From an uncultured Leptolyngbyaceae cyanobacterium (GTDB lineage Bacteria; Cyanobacteriota; Cyanobacteriia; Leptolyngbyales; Leptolyngbyaceae): 64,000 bases of DNA. Of the stretch, positions 47,379-56,827 are shown one piece after another. Each line of letters opens with the position of its first letter. Position 1 is the stretch's first letter. The DNA lies in assembly GCA_938023035.1 (NCBI GenBank), contig CALIDI010000007.1, forward strand, positions 1 through 64,000, in the 5' to 3' direction. A model generated the notes under the pieces. That model was not told the origin of the DNA, ran no database searches, and was given only the letters and a program-made list of their open reading frames with translations. Both the position numbers and the translations under genes were made by a program.

Positions 47379-47524
47379 TTGTTTATATGCTTAAGTATTG
47401 TGAGCAAAGTTCCACTAACATCTTGCCCCTGGGATAAGTCTTTGGCGGCAACGCCAAGATGTGATGCAGTTAGTGACTAGCCATTGCCTATATCCCTTTC
47501 TGAAATCCATACTGAATACGTTGA

Positions 47525-48826
47525 ATGTCTCAAATTCCTCGCTCCCAGATTTCTAACGATGAAGCACCGGCCCTAGGGATGCCCCTGCAACTACTCTTGT
47601 TTGTGAACAATCGGCCTAGTACTCAAGAGCGGGTTAGGCAGGTGATTGCCTGCCTGGATAGCTATCAAGAGGAGTATGCGTTCGAGTTACAGATTATTGA
47701 TGTGAGTGAACAACCATATCTGGCAGAGTATTACCGCCTGGTTGCCACACCAGCATTGATCAAAATTCACCCAGAACCACGCCATACCCTAGCAGGGAGC
47801 GATTTGGTCAAGCAATTGCAGCATTGGTGGAGCCTTTGGCGACAAACCGCCGATGAGTATGTGAACGATGCGACCGTTGCCGAAGCTTTTAGTGAGATGA
47901 CGCCAGCCAAGGAGTCACCGAGAGATCAAGAGGAGGTGCCCAACAATCACCCCGGCTCTGACGCTCAAGCAAGAATAAATGCGGCGGCCAAGTCCCGACT
48001 TACCTCTAGAAACCCAGCATCACTTAGGTTGACGGCTCCATTTACCAATCAATCTTTGGTGCGTTCGGCAGAAATCATTCAACTTTCGGACGAGATTTTT
48101 CGCATTAAAAAAGAAAAAGAAGAATTGGAAAACCAACTGAAATTTAAAGATCAGATTATTGCGATGCTGGCCCACGATTTGCGCAACCCAATTACCGCGG
48201 CCTCCCTCGCCCTGGAAACGCTAGAAATGGGGCATAACCCTAGTAAGGGCTGGAGTCAGGGATTGGCCCCAACTCAGATTAGTCAATTGTTAAACCATGC
48301 CCGTAACCAAATTAAGGCTATTGACCGAATGATTACCGACATTCTGTCACGCATGCAGATACAGCCCCAAAGGCTAGATCTACGACAACTTTGCGTTGAA
48401 GTGCTGGATGGAATGGGCGATCGCTTCACCGCCAAATCGCTTCACATTGTGCGGGATATTCCCTCTGATTTGCCACCCGTGCTGGCAGACCCTGAACGGA
48501 TCCGTCAGGTGTTGATCAATCTGCTGGATAATGCGATCAAGTATACCCCTGACCATGGCAAACTGTTGATTTCAGCCCTTCATCGTAAAACGCAGGAAGT
48601 ACAGGTGAGTGTGAGCGATGATGGGCCTGGCATTCCCTCGGATGCGCAAGACCGCATTTTTGACGATCGCTTTCGCCTGCAACGGGATGCTGATAAGGAA
48701 GGCTATGGGATTGGACTGGCACTTTGTCGCCGCATTGTTCAGGCTCACTGTGGCAGAATTTGGGTTGATTCGACGCCGGGGCAGGGCAGTTGCTTTCACT
48801 TTACGCTCCCTGCCGTGAAAGAATAG
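47525..48826 (+). CDS. sasA: Clock-output histidine kinase SasA
   Basis: This 433-aa kinase carries a KaiB-like thioredoxin-fold domain at its N-terminus (about 20-108), which binds KaiC. A variable linker and a coiled coil (about 185-212) follow. His217 in MLAHDLRNPITAASLALETLE is the phosphorylated residue. The ATPase domain shows NLLDNAIKYTP, DDGPGIP and GYGIGLALCRRIV. SasA passes circadian timing from KaiC to RpaA. kaiABC are not in the window. The L,D-transpeptidase gene follows by 21 bp. Confidence 0.94.
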   Translation: MSQIPRSQISNDEAPALGMPLQLLLFVNNRPSTQERVRQVIACLDSYQEEYAFELQIIDVSEQPYLAEYYRLVATPALIKIHPEPRHTLAGSDLVKQLQHWWSLWRQTADEYVNDATVAEAFSEMTPAKESPRDQEEVPNNHPGSDAQARINAAAKSRLTSRNPASLRLTAPFTNQSLVRSAEIIQLSDEIFRIKKEKEELENQLKFKDQIIAMLAHDLRNPITAASLALETLEMGHNPSKGWSQGLAPTQISQLLNHARNQIKAIDRMITDILSRMQIQPQRLDLRQLCVEVLDGMGDRFTAKSLHIVRDIPSDLPPVLADPERIRQVLINLLDNAIKYTPDHGKLLISALHRKTQEVQVSVSDDGPGIPSDAQDRIFDDRFRLQRDADKEGYGIGLALCRRIVQAHCGRIWVDSTPGQGSCFHFTLPAVKE

Positions 48827-48847
48827 CGATCGCAGTGGAGCAGCAGG

Positions 48848-49405
48848 ATGAAAAATCAGTGGGCAATTGGGGTCAATACGCTTCTCTGGGGCAGTTCCAC
48901 CCTGGTTGGAATCGGACTGGCTCCCCTAGCTAGGGCTGTAGAACTGATTCCCCTTCCGACAGCACCCTTACCTGCGATCAAACAACCCGATTGGCCACGC
49001 CCAATAGACCTAGTCCCCCGCTTAGAAATTCGTTTAAGTCAGCGACAAGTCACCTTACTGCAAGGCGAGACGGCTATCAAAACCTACCCGATCGCCGTTG
49101 GGCGAGACGGCTGGGAGACCCCGACAGGTCACTACACCGTGCAGCAAATGCTCAAAGATCCAGCCTGGGTCAACCCCCTGAAGCCAGGGATTGTGATTCC
49201 AGGGGGTGATCCCGAAAATCCTCTCGGTCGCTATTGGATTGGGTTTTGGAGCGATGGCAAAAATTGGATTGGCTTTCACGGTACCCCAAACCCGCACTCC
49301 GTTGGCACCGCCGCCTCCCATGGTTGCATTCGGATGTATAACCAAGATATTGAGGAACTCTTTGCCCTGGTTAGCTTAGGCACTCAGGTGATTGTCAAAC
49401 CCTAA
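48848..49405 (+). CDS. L,D-transpeptidase (YkuD domain)
   Basis: This 185-aa exported enzyme has a signal peptide (about 1-30) and a YkuD domain. The catalytic motif is HGTPNPHSVGTAASHGCIRM, with Cys in SHGCIRM. It forms 3-3 crosslinks or attaches proteins to peptidoglycan in the periplasm. It lies 21 bp after sasA on the same strand and may be in the same transcript. Confidence 0.92.
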   Translation: MKNQWAIGVNTLLWGSSTLVGIGLAPLARAVELIPLPTAPLPAIKQPDWPRPIDLVPRLEIRLSQRQVTLLQGETAIKTYPIAVGRDGWETPTGHYTVQQMLKDPAWVNPLKPGIVIPGGDPENPLGRYWIGFWSDGKNWIGFHGTPNPHSVGTAASHGCIRMYNQDIEELFALVSLGTQVIVKP

Positions 49406-49541
49406 TACCCCTATGCGGAATTCAAAGTTCAAAGTAAAACAGGCTTAGCGCATCTGGATTGCAAGCGGCTTAAACTGTTGTCCAATTTCTGCTGTAGTGT
49501 ACTAGAGAAAGGGAGTTCCCCTCGTTTCTACAGATTCAGTC

Positions 49542-50177
49542 ATGGTCTCTCTTCTTCCCTCATCTGAATGGCGCGTCTTTAGCTGGATTGAGGAGTTTGT
49601 CTCTCAATACGGCATTTCGCCGACGCTGCGAGAAATTCAGCAGGGGTTAGGGTATCGCTCAACAGCAGCGATTCGGCCACGGGTTGAGGCCCTAGCTAAT
49701 AAGGGGTTTATTAGCCGCATACCCGGCAAAACTCGGACGATTCGAGTGCTGAAGTCTAGCCGTAGTATTCCCTTACTGGGCCTGATTGTGGCCCATAGCC
49801 TGGTGGAAACTTTTCCAGAGAAAGATATCCAGCACCTAGAGTTATCTCTATTTCCTAAGTTTGCGCCCCTCTCCAATCATGAACTCTCGCAATACTTTGC
49901 CCTGAGGGTTAGCGGCGACAGCATGATTAATGCCCACATTGATCACAACGACGTTGTCATTTTGCGGCGTGAAAGCAATCCCAACGCTATCCGTAATGGC
50001 ATGATTGTGGCGGCCAGGGTGGAGGGTGCCACGACCCTTAAATACCTGCATCGCAATGGCAAAACCATTATTTTGCAACCCGCTAACCCTACCTACAAAG
50101 CCACGATGATTAACACGGCCCATCAGGAAGTCGAGATTCAGGGATTTTTTGTGGGGTTGATGCGCGGCATTGTTTAA
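49542..50177 (+). CDS. lexA: LexA-family transcriptional repressor
   Basis: This 211-aa protein has the LexA helix-turn-helix (SPTLREIQQGLGYRSTAAIR, residues 26-45) and an S24 peptidase domain. The catalytic dyad is present: Ser127 in SGDSMI and Lys167 in TLKYL. The usual Ala-Gly cleavage bond is replaced by Ala84-His85 in IVAHSLVE. Some cyanobacterial LexA proteins lack cleavage residues and regulate carbon or redox genes instead of DNA repair. This one keeps the dyad but not the canonical bond, so self-cleavage is uncertain. No clear LexA box is visible directly upstream. Confidence 0.9.
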   Translation: MVSLLPSSEWRVFSWIEEFVSQYGISPTLREIQQGLGYRSTAAIRPRVEALANKGFISRIPGKTRTIRVLKSSRSIPLLGLIVAHSLVETFPEKDIQHLELSLFPKFAPLSNHELSQYFALRVSGDSMINAHIDHNDVVILRRESNPNAIRNGMIVAARVEGATTLKYLHRNGKTIILQPANPTYKATMINTAHQEVEIQGFFVGLMRGIV

Positions 50178-50354
50178 ACTTGCTAGTAGACTAAGGTACT
50201 TGTCTGGCTACCCTCACCCTCACCCCGCTCCTAGAGTGGGAGAGAAGCTTCAATCCGGCTAAGGTTAGGCTGAGAGATAGGGATTTTCCCTGGCTAGGGG
50301 CGCAGTATCCGTATTTTTCTTTTTGCCCAACTATCCCAACATGTTTGCGTGGCT

Positions 50355-50864
50355 TTAAAAGCAAGCTGGCTCTCGCAAAAATTTTGAGAACACATACCCG
50401 TCTTGACCATTTTCCAGGCGGACTTTTGACCAGTTGCCCTGGGGTGCCAGCAACATCACTAATGTGGCATTGGGTAAAGCCTGAATGATTGGGCCGTTGG
50501 GCGATCGCCGCAGGTTGACACGTGTATCTTTCGGATCAACCACTTCATAAACTAATCGATAAAGAAAGCGGCGAAACACATAGACTGTTTGATTTTGGTA
50601 CCGCACCGACAGCCAGCCAGGGGATGAGGGAGGTGTTTCGGGGTAGGTATCGGTTACTTGGGTTCCATTGGCCACCGTTCGCAGGATCCGGCCATTGGGG
50701 GATTGCCGCAGGTGCACTTTGGTATCGTTTAGGTCAAAGACCCGATAGCCAAAGCAACGCTCTTCCATTGAGAAGCGTGCGTCTGCTACGGTGGGGTGCA
50801 GACTGGCAAGCAAAACGGCAGAAATGACAAGAGGAAGGCGCGATCGCCACAAGCATGGTTTCAT
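50355..50864 (-). CDS. Exported protein with two SH3b domains
   Basis: This 169-aa protein has a signal peptide (PCLWRSRLPLVISAVLLASLHPTVADA). Two bacterial SH3-like repeats follow: one with VHLRQSPNGRILRTVANGTQV, the other with VNLRRSPNGPIIQALPNATLV. Such domains bind peptidoglycan or other envelope material. The start at 50864 is chosen since it opens directly with the basic signal region and has GGAGAA upstream. It is a single gene, convergent with lexA. Confidence 0.82.
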   Translation of the reverse strand: MKPCLWRSRLPLVISAVLLASLHPTVADARFSMEERCFGYRVFDLNDTKVHLRQSPNGRILRTVANGTQVTDTYPETPPSSPGWLSVRYQNQTVYVFRRFLYRLVYEVVDPKDTRVNLRRSPNGPIIQALPNATLVMLLAPQGNWSKVRLENGQDGYVFSKFLREPACF

Positions 50865-50891
50865 CTCAAAATTCTCCAACCGGTACGTCAA

Positions 50892-51587
50892 GAGGGATTG
50901 CTTTGGTCAAAACGCTGAGGGCAAAGCCCAGCTCCTAAACGTCGATGCTGGGTCAGCGGTCTGACTCCCAGTCACCACGTTTCTGACGGCGCGCTGTAAG
51001 CGTTCACATTGGTTTGTTAGATACCGAAACAGACAAAAGGAGTGTGAACCCCTAAACCTTGCTTCAAAAAAAGTTTGGATCATTCTCGAAAGCCGAGAAG
51101 CAACTTTATGCAATCCACACAAACGCCTAAGCCATGCTCTCAGGGTATCCAGCCAATCTAGAGAATGGCCAGGGTGCTGTCAATTTTTGATTAGTGAGCA
51201 GAGCCACAACCCAAATCAACCCCATGATGGCAGCTTTAGCCCATGAGTCGTGCCTTTGATGTTGCTGAATAGGAATAGGAATCACCCGATTCACCCGCTC
51301 TTTGGCCCTCTTCCTTTAGGAGGGAGAACAACATCTCTAGCACCCTTCCACCTTCCATTGGAAAAGGGTGGGGAATGAGGGCCAGGCATCCCTTCCTGAA
51401 GCGATGCCTGCTTTTTAAGAGAGAAAAGGCCAGGGGAATGCTCGTCTCTCTGTGGGGGAGAGGTACCCTTTGCGCATTGATTTTGGGCGTTGCTGAAAAG
51501 CAAGATGAATTGCAACGAAGTTTCAAGCATCCATCACCTTTTTCATCCCCAGATTCAGCAATGCCAATTGATTTTTGTATGACAGAT
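50892..51587. other. Intergenic region with a small inverted-repeat segment
   Basis: About 700 bp with no convincing gene. It holds an 80-bp segment with 12-bp inverted ends at 51486-51565. Frames around 51236-51599 are low-complexity and overlap on both strands, so I do not call them. Confidence 0.4.
51486..51565. repeat. 80-bp segment with 12-bp inverted ends
   Basis: GGCGTTGCTGAA at the left and, read inward, GGCATTGCTGAA at the right (11 of 12) bound the segment. The same end sequence (TGTTGCTGAATCTGGG) occurs at about 43796-43830 on the minus strand. This may be a worn MITE or the stump of an insertion sequence. Confidence 0.4.
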
Positions 51588-52778
51588 CTAAGAAGCTAGG
51601 GCAAAGCGCCGGGGCGAGAGCGACTCTATTAGAGGATCGAGATTTCCCGAAGCGTGAGCGGCAAATCGGCGAGCCAAAGCTGGCGCGATCGCTAGGGGAC
51701 TGCTAAAGCCTGTAAACAGAAACACCCCTTCGATGCCAGGAACCGCGCCAACTAACGGTAAATGGTCAGCGCTATAGACAACATGGCAGCAGTGCCAAGT
51801 TCCCGGTAAGTCGGCCAGAGCCGGAAGAATTTGTCGCACCCCCTCGCGAATCATCGCCTCACTTTTCGCCGCGTCAGGACGAGATCCTAAATCTGTTAGC
51901 GCCCGGCTTAGCTGCCCTAAACGCAAGCGCCCATCCAGCAACTGAATGGCTCCTGCATCTAAAATCGGGCTAGCTGGTTCATGCCCCGGCTCGTCCCAAA
52001 GAGCGTCCATTTCTAAACGACTGGCCGCATCCTCTAATTGATAGCGCTTTAAATCTGCCGGGCTGACCATGGTGCGCAGTTGTAGGTCTAGGATAGGGGC
52101 CGTTTCAATGATTTCAGCCTGGGTAAAGTACAGCCGGATAGGGATGCCGGCAGCCTTCAGGAGTGACCGGCTAGAGGCCCCAGCACAGATCACCACATTT
52201 GCGGCGGTCAGATCTGTTTGACCACAAACGACTCCTGTTACTTGCATCTGCGAGCCTCGCCGCAAACCTGTGACTTGGCCCTGGTATGTGTGGCCACCTT
52301 GCCGGTGAAAGGCTTGCAGGTATGCCTGGGTCGTGCGTTCTGGATCGATATGCCCATGCCGCACGGTGAGTGCCGCTGCGATCGCCGCTCGATTGAGCAG
52401 TGGCTCCAGTTCTACCGCATCCGTTGCTGAGATCAACTGGGGCGCAGTTGCAAACTGGGCATAAGATGAGACAATCTGATGAATGGCCTCCCCCGGAGCA
52501 ATGGTTAACAGCAAGTCAATCTCACGAAACTGGGTTTCTCCGTCAAGTTCATCGGCCAGGCTGGTATAAATCAGCGCCCCTTCATGGCAAATTTGTCGGG
52601 TTAACTCGGTTGTTCCTGCCCAAAACGATAACCCTCCATAGCTATAGCGCGTGGCTCCCTGCAAATGCCGATATTGCTCGACCAACAGCACCTTAAACCC
52701 TTGTTTGCTCAGCTCATAGCCGAGAGTTGCGCCCACAAAGCCTGCGCCCACTACGATCCAGTCATAAATGTCTGTCAT
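51588..52778 (-). CDS. FAD-dependent oxidoreductase, DAO family
   Basis: This 396-aa protein starts with a Rossmann FAD motif (DWIVVGAGFVGATLGYELSKQG) and has the DAO-family pattern throughout, for example GHIDPERTTQAYLQAF and VVICAGASSRSLLKAAG, then a C-terminal FTGFSSPLAIAPALARR. Members oxidise amines or amino acids such as glycine, sarcosine or D-amino acids. The substrate cannot be deduced. I use the ATG at 52778; a frame to 52820 adds 14 unlikely residues. Confidence 0.87.
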   Translation of the reverse strand: MTDIYDWIVVGAGFVGATLGYELSKQGFKVLLVEQYRHLQGATRYSYGGLSFWAGTTELTRQICHEGALIYTSLADELDGETQFREIDLLLTIAPGEAIHQIVSSYAQFATAPQLISATDAVELEPLLNRAAIAAALTVRHGHIDPERTTQAYLQAFHRQGGHTYQGQVTGLRRGSQMQVTGVVCGQTDLTAANVVICAGASSRSLLKAAGIPIRLYFTQAEIIETAPILDLQLRTMVSPADLKRYQLEDAASRLEMDALWDEPGHEPASPILDAGAIQLLDGRLRLGQLSRALTDLGSRPDAAKSEAMIREGVRQILPALADLPGTWHCCHVVYSADHLPLVGAVPGIEGVFLFTGFSSPLAIAPALARRFAAHASGNLDPLIESLSPRRFALAS

Positions 52779-52820
52779 ACTCGATTTTGGCGCTTCCCTT
52801 TTATCTGTACTCTGAATCAA

Positions 52821-53678
52821 TCTATCTCACATCGCCAGAAACATGCCTAAGGGGATGAATCCTGCAAAATCCAGTGCGTAATGAGCATATCCCAGTCTCG
52901 CAAACGTGCCCTCATCCTCCTTCTCCCCAAAGGAGCCAAAAAAGGGCTGCTAGGTTCAAAAGTCTCTCTCGTCTTGGTTCTCAGGATGCACGGGTGAGGG
53001 ATGCCATTGGAAATGAACCCAGTACTCTAAAATCAAAGGTCAATTCCCTTTTGGGAGAGGGACTTTGAGATGACTCGGCCCCTTCTCTCAGGTTGGGAAA
53101 AGGGACTGGGGGATGAGGGCCTGAAAAAGTGACATGTTCTCAGATGCATCCGTTCGTGATGGCCCTAAAAAGCAGGGCGCTTTTCAGCTTGAAAAAGGCA
53201 GAGACCGGGATGATTTTGTAACAATAAAGTTATCTTTTTTCAGTCCTTCATTGCCTCAAAAGCGGCTATCTTCTTTATCTGTCAGGGCAAAGTTTTGTAT
53301 CGTCTATTCTTTTTTATCGTGTTTTTGTAAAGGCATATTCACAGTTTTAGATTACTGAAGTCTCTATCCTGTTGCAAAAGTTTTCGGTCTTGGGTGGGTG
53401 CGTAAACTTTGGTGTCTTTTGCTGTTGCGATCGCCCTCTATTTGTTAGTCTGCCAATATTGAGACAATGAGTAGCCGGTTGAGTGACCCAATCACTCCAA
53501 TGCATTTTTGCTTTAGGTCTAGGCGCTGTTGTTGTCCTTTGAGGAAACGTCTGCCTAGTAGTGCTTCTGGCTTTAGGGTTAGGTTTTGCTTCTTGACCTG
53601 ATGAAAAGAGCGAACATTGTCTACCGAACTTGGTCTACCGAACTTGAATCTGTTAAGAGAAAGCGAAGAGAAAGCCCT
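52821..53678. other. Long intergenic region, nothing recognised
   Basis: About 860 bp between divergent genes. Frames on both strands are short and without protein character. I see no tRNA or repeat. Confidence 0.4.
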
Positions 53679-54020
53679 ATGCAGCATTTTGCCGCCCAAT
53701 GGATTGATGAATGGTGTCAGCAAAGCGGTTGGACTGACTGGTTTGTTGAGTGTTCCCAGTATTGGGCTTTCCCACCAAATTCGGTAATGCCGTTGCCCAT
53801 TCCTAAGCAAGTTTTGCAAGCGATTAAGGCCGAAAAGGGCCTCTGTTACGAGGAAAAAATCTGGGTTTTCTCGGCACTGTTGAGTGGGGTATTGGCTGTC
53901 ATTTTCACCTGTTTAATGGTTTCGCCTATGCCACTAGTTGCGGCGTTTACCTACTGTGCCATTACCTTTGCACGAATGGAAGATGAAATTCTTGAACCCC
54001 CTCCTTTTGTGACTGAGTAA
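53679..54020 (+). CDS. Cyanobacterial small membrane protein, unknown
   Basis: This 113-aa protein begins MQHFAAQWIDEWCQQSGWTDWF, has a conserved-looking MPLPIPKQVLQ segment in the middle, and ends with a hydrophobic hairpin (WVFSALLSGVLAVIFTCLM and PLVAAFTYCAITFA). I prefer the ATG at 53679; the upstream part of the frame (from 53586) looks non-coding. It has the look of a conserved cyanobacterial protein but I cannot name a family. Confidence 0.6.
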   Translation: MQHFAAQWIDEWCQQSGWTDWFVECSQYWAFPPNSVMPLPIPKQVLQAIKAEKGLCYEEKIWVFSALLSGVLAVIFTCLMVSPMPLVAAFTYCAITFARMEDEILEPPPFVTE

Positions 54021-54323
54021 CTATGGTGACTGAGTAAACAGGCCAAGTCCATCTGAAAGTTTGGCGTTTTCCGATAGGCAAGCCTTTTGTTTTGGACTTG
54101 GGTAAGGTTTGAGCAGTTCAACTTGCTCGATGTAGCGTGTACAGTCCCTCTTCGGCCTTGATGGTGAGGAAGGGGGGCTTTTTTTGGGCGTTAGAGGCTC
54201 CAAATTTTATAAGTTGGTAGGGTAACAGCGTTTTTTCTGGAGGCGACACCCTTCAGGGAAAACTCAAAGTAGAATAAACACTCCTGTCGTGTGAAATGAA
54301 CGCTCCTTTGGGTTGATAAGCGA
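54021..54323. other. Intergenic region before the ThyA-like gene
   Basis: About 300 bp. Nothing beyond the expected promoter of the downstream gene is recognised. Confidence 0.35.
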
Positions 54324-55844
54324 ATGGTCACAGCAAAATCTGCTCTTGAGTTTCAGTACCAACCTCTGTATAAGAATAACCAAATCATCTGCGGCAGCGG
54401 GCAGACCGCCGTCGTCACTGGTTGGACGATCAAACAGGCGATCGCAAAGCATCTAGAGGAGTCAGAATTTGCTGCGATTGGTCAACTTTACAGCCCTACC
54501 CGCGGCCTGAGCTTTTTGATTCGTAACTTGCTGGCAAACCCCCATGTCCGTTATTTGGTGGTGATGAATGGCACCCGCGAAGACCGCACAGCAGGGGCTA
54601 GCCAATGTTTGTTAGATTTTTTTCATCACGGTTTTACCCTGGGTGTGAGTGATACAGGCCAACCCTGTTGGGTTGTGAATTCGGCGGTAACGGGGTATAT
54701 CGATGGTGATATTCCAGGGGAGATCTTGGAGCAACTACGAGCCGCGATCACCTGTTACGAAGTCAGTTCTAGCCGGGAGGCCGTGCAACAGGTAAAAGCA
54801 CTGGCCCAGCGATCGCCACTCCCCGTCTGGGGCACCCCCCAAGTCAGCCTGCCCCGCTCCCAACCCCAACCCACCGTACTACCTGGCCCACGCTACGGGC
54901 ACCGGATTGAGGGGCGCACCATTGCCGAAACCTGGGTCAAAATTATCCATCGCATTAAAACGACCGGTGCAATTCGGCCTAATGCCTATGATGGGCAGTG
55001 GCAAGAGTTGATTGACCTAGTAGCCGTCATCACCGCAGAACCAGAAGGCTTCTATTTCCCCGAACCCAACTACCTGCCTGTGGAGCGGCCCTTTTTACAG
55101 CAATACATCAGCCAAATGCTGGATGATGCTCCATCGCAGGAAGGGGTGAAATACACCTATGGGCAGCGGCTACGCTCCTGGTTTCAGCGGGATCAGGTCA
55201 AACAAGTCATCCACAAACTCACAGCGGATCCCAACTCTGCTAGAGCCGTGCTCTCCCTCTGGGATGTGCAGAGTGATGCCGACGGAGAAAACCCGCCCTG
55301 CCTCAATCATATCTGGGTGAGAATTGTTGATCGCGCCTTGTCCCTAACAGCAACCTTTCGTAGCAATGACATGTTTTCTGCCTGGGTAGCTAACGCGATT
55401 GGGCTACGGGCCTTGCAGCAACACATTTGCGACAAAGTTGAGGAACGTTCTGGCCAACCACTGACCCTCGGGCCACTCATCACCGTGAGCCAAAGTGCCC
55501 ACATTTACGACGATTGCTGGGAAGCGAGCGATCGCATCATTGCCGAACACTACCCCAAAATTTGCCAGCAGCGCGACTACACCGACCCCTCCGGTAGTTT
55601 TGTGATTACCATCCAAGACGGCGAAATTCTTGTAGAGCACCTGACACCTGGCTCAGGAGAAGTCGTGCATTGCTACGCAGGCAAAACCGCCCCACAACTC
55701 TACCAACAGATTGCAGCCGCCTGTCCCGCCCTCCAGATTGACCATGCTCTTTACCTCGGTTCCGAATTGCAAAAAGCCGAAATTAGCCTGAACACCCCTG
55801 GGCTAACCTACGAGCAAGATCAACCCCTGCGCTTGCCAGCGTAA
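54324..55844 (+). CDS. Thymidylate synthase fused to MtrA-like and DUF4346 domains
   Basis: This 506-aa protein has three parts. Residues about 15-150 (IICGSGQTAVVTGWT, YSPTRGLSFLIRNLLANPHVRYLVVMNG) resemble MtrA, a methyltransferase subunit of methanogens. Residues 190-440 are thymidylate-synthase-like, with Cys326 in NPPCLNHIWVRIVDRALSLTATFRSNDMFSAW taking the catalytic place. The end (about 445-506, EILVEHLTPGSGEVVHCYAGK) is a DUF4346-type domain. It probably methylates dUMP to dTMP with a folate donor. The extra domains are seen in cyanobacterial homologues and their role is unknown. Confidence 0.85.
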   Translation: MVTAKSALEFQYQPLYKNNQIICGSGQTAVVTGWTIKQAIAKHLEESEFAAIGQLYSPTRGLSFLIRNLLANPHVRYLVVMNGTREDRTAGASQCLLDFFHHGFTLGVSDTGQPCWVVNSAVTGYIDGDIPGEILEQLRAAITCYEVSSSREAVQQVKALAQRSPLPVWGTPQVSLPRSQPQPTVLPGPRYGHRIEGRTIAETWVKIIHRIKTTGAIRPNAYDGQWQELIDLVAVITAEPEGFYFPEPNYLPVERPFLQQYISQMLDDAPSQEGVKYTYGQRLRSWFQRDQVKQVIHKLTADPNSARAVLSLWDVQSDADGENPPCLNHIWVRIVDRALSLTATFRSNDMFSAWVANAIGLRALQQHICDKVEERSGQPLTLGPLITVSQSAHIYDDCWEASDRIIAEHYPKICQQRDYTDPSGSFVITIQDGEILVEHLTPGSGEVVHCYAGKTAPQLYQQIAAACPALQIDHALYLGSELQKAEISLNTPGLTYEQDQPLRLPA

Positions 55845-56079
55845 AAAGGAACAGGGCCAGCCAGTAATTCTATTGATTTACACAGAAGATCCGCTAGATA
55901 CTCAACAGAACCTTCAGCGCTGCGGGGCTTCTGCCAGCCCAACTTGCAACTCCTGCGACCCGCTCACCACATACCCAACATCCAAAAGGGTCTGACATCC
56001 CAGAAACCCCCAGAAACCTGAGGCCATCTCTCTGCGCCCTCCGTGGCTCCGTGGTAAAAGATTCGATAAAACCGCCTTC

Positions 56080-56823
56080 TTAAGCAAGGCAGCGCAAAAA
56101 TGCCTGCGCCTCTGGATGGGCCGATTGCTGAAACGCTGCCGGGGTTCCCAGAAATACCAGCTTGCCCCCCTGCATTAACCCAATCCGCGAAGCGAGCACT
56201 AGGGCTTCTTGAATATCGTGGGTGACAAAAATGATGGTTTTACCAAGGCGTTGCTGCAACTGGCGCAGTTCTTGTTGCAAATCGAGGCGAGTAATGGGGT
56301 CAAGGGCACCAAAGGGTTCATCCATCAACAAAATCAGTGGATCAGCAGCTAAAGCCCTAGCAACTCCAACCCGCTGCCGTTGGCCGCCTGAGAGTTGGGC
56401 TGGGTAGCAATCGCGAAATCGCCCCGGATCTAGCCCCACTAGTTCGAGTAGTTCCACCACCCGCTGGTCAATTTTAGTCGCATCCCAACCTTGTAGAGCT
56501 GGCACCAAGCCCACATTCCGGGCAATCGTGAAATGAGGAAACAACCCAATTTCCTGAATCACATAACCAACCTGTCGTCGCAGTTGAATTTTATCCCAGG
56601 CACAAGTACTCTTGCCTGAGACCAGAACCTGCCCTCGCGTCGGGGTAATTAAGCGATTAATCAACTTCATCGTGGTAGTTTTGCCAGAGCCACTCCGCCC
56701 CAACAAGACCAAAAATTCCCCCGCTCCAACCTCAAAGCTAAGGTCATCCAGCAGCACTCGCCCACCGGCATCAAAGCCGACATGGTCAAAGCAAATCTCA
56801 GGCAGAGGAAGAGAGGGCACCAT
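56080..56823 (-). CDS. ABC transporter ATPase, osmoprotectant type
   Basis: This 247-aa ATPase has Walker A GRSGSGKTTTMKLIN, Q-loop YVIQEIGLFPHFT, signature LSGGQRQRVGVARAL, Walker B LILLMDEPFGALD and the H-loop FVTHDIQEAL. The segment following Walker A (LINRLITPTRGQVLVSGK) fits the glycine betaine/choline (ProV/OpuCA) branch. It lacks the C-terminal CBS domains of many OpuCA proteins. Permease genes are not in the window. It follows the Crp-type regulator by only 4 bp. Confidence 0.87.
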   Translation of the reverse strand: MVPSLPLPEICFDHVGFDAGGRVLLDDLSFEVGAGEFLVLLGRSGSGKTTTMKLINRLITPTRGQVLVSGKSTCAWDKIQLRRQVGYVIQEIGLFPHFTIARNVGLVPALQGWDATKIDQRVVELLELVGLDPGRFRDCYPAQLSGGQRQRVGVARALAADPLILLMDEPFGALDPITRLDLQQELRQLQQRLGKTIIFVTHDIQEALVLASRIGLMQGGKLVFLGTPAAFQQSAHPEAQAFLRCLA

Positions 56824-56827
56824 TCAC

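Noticed and set aside
53586-53678. Upstream extension of the 113-aa membrane protein
   Set aside because: The extra 31 residues are basic and lack protein character, and the ATG at 53679 starts the conserved-looking part.
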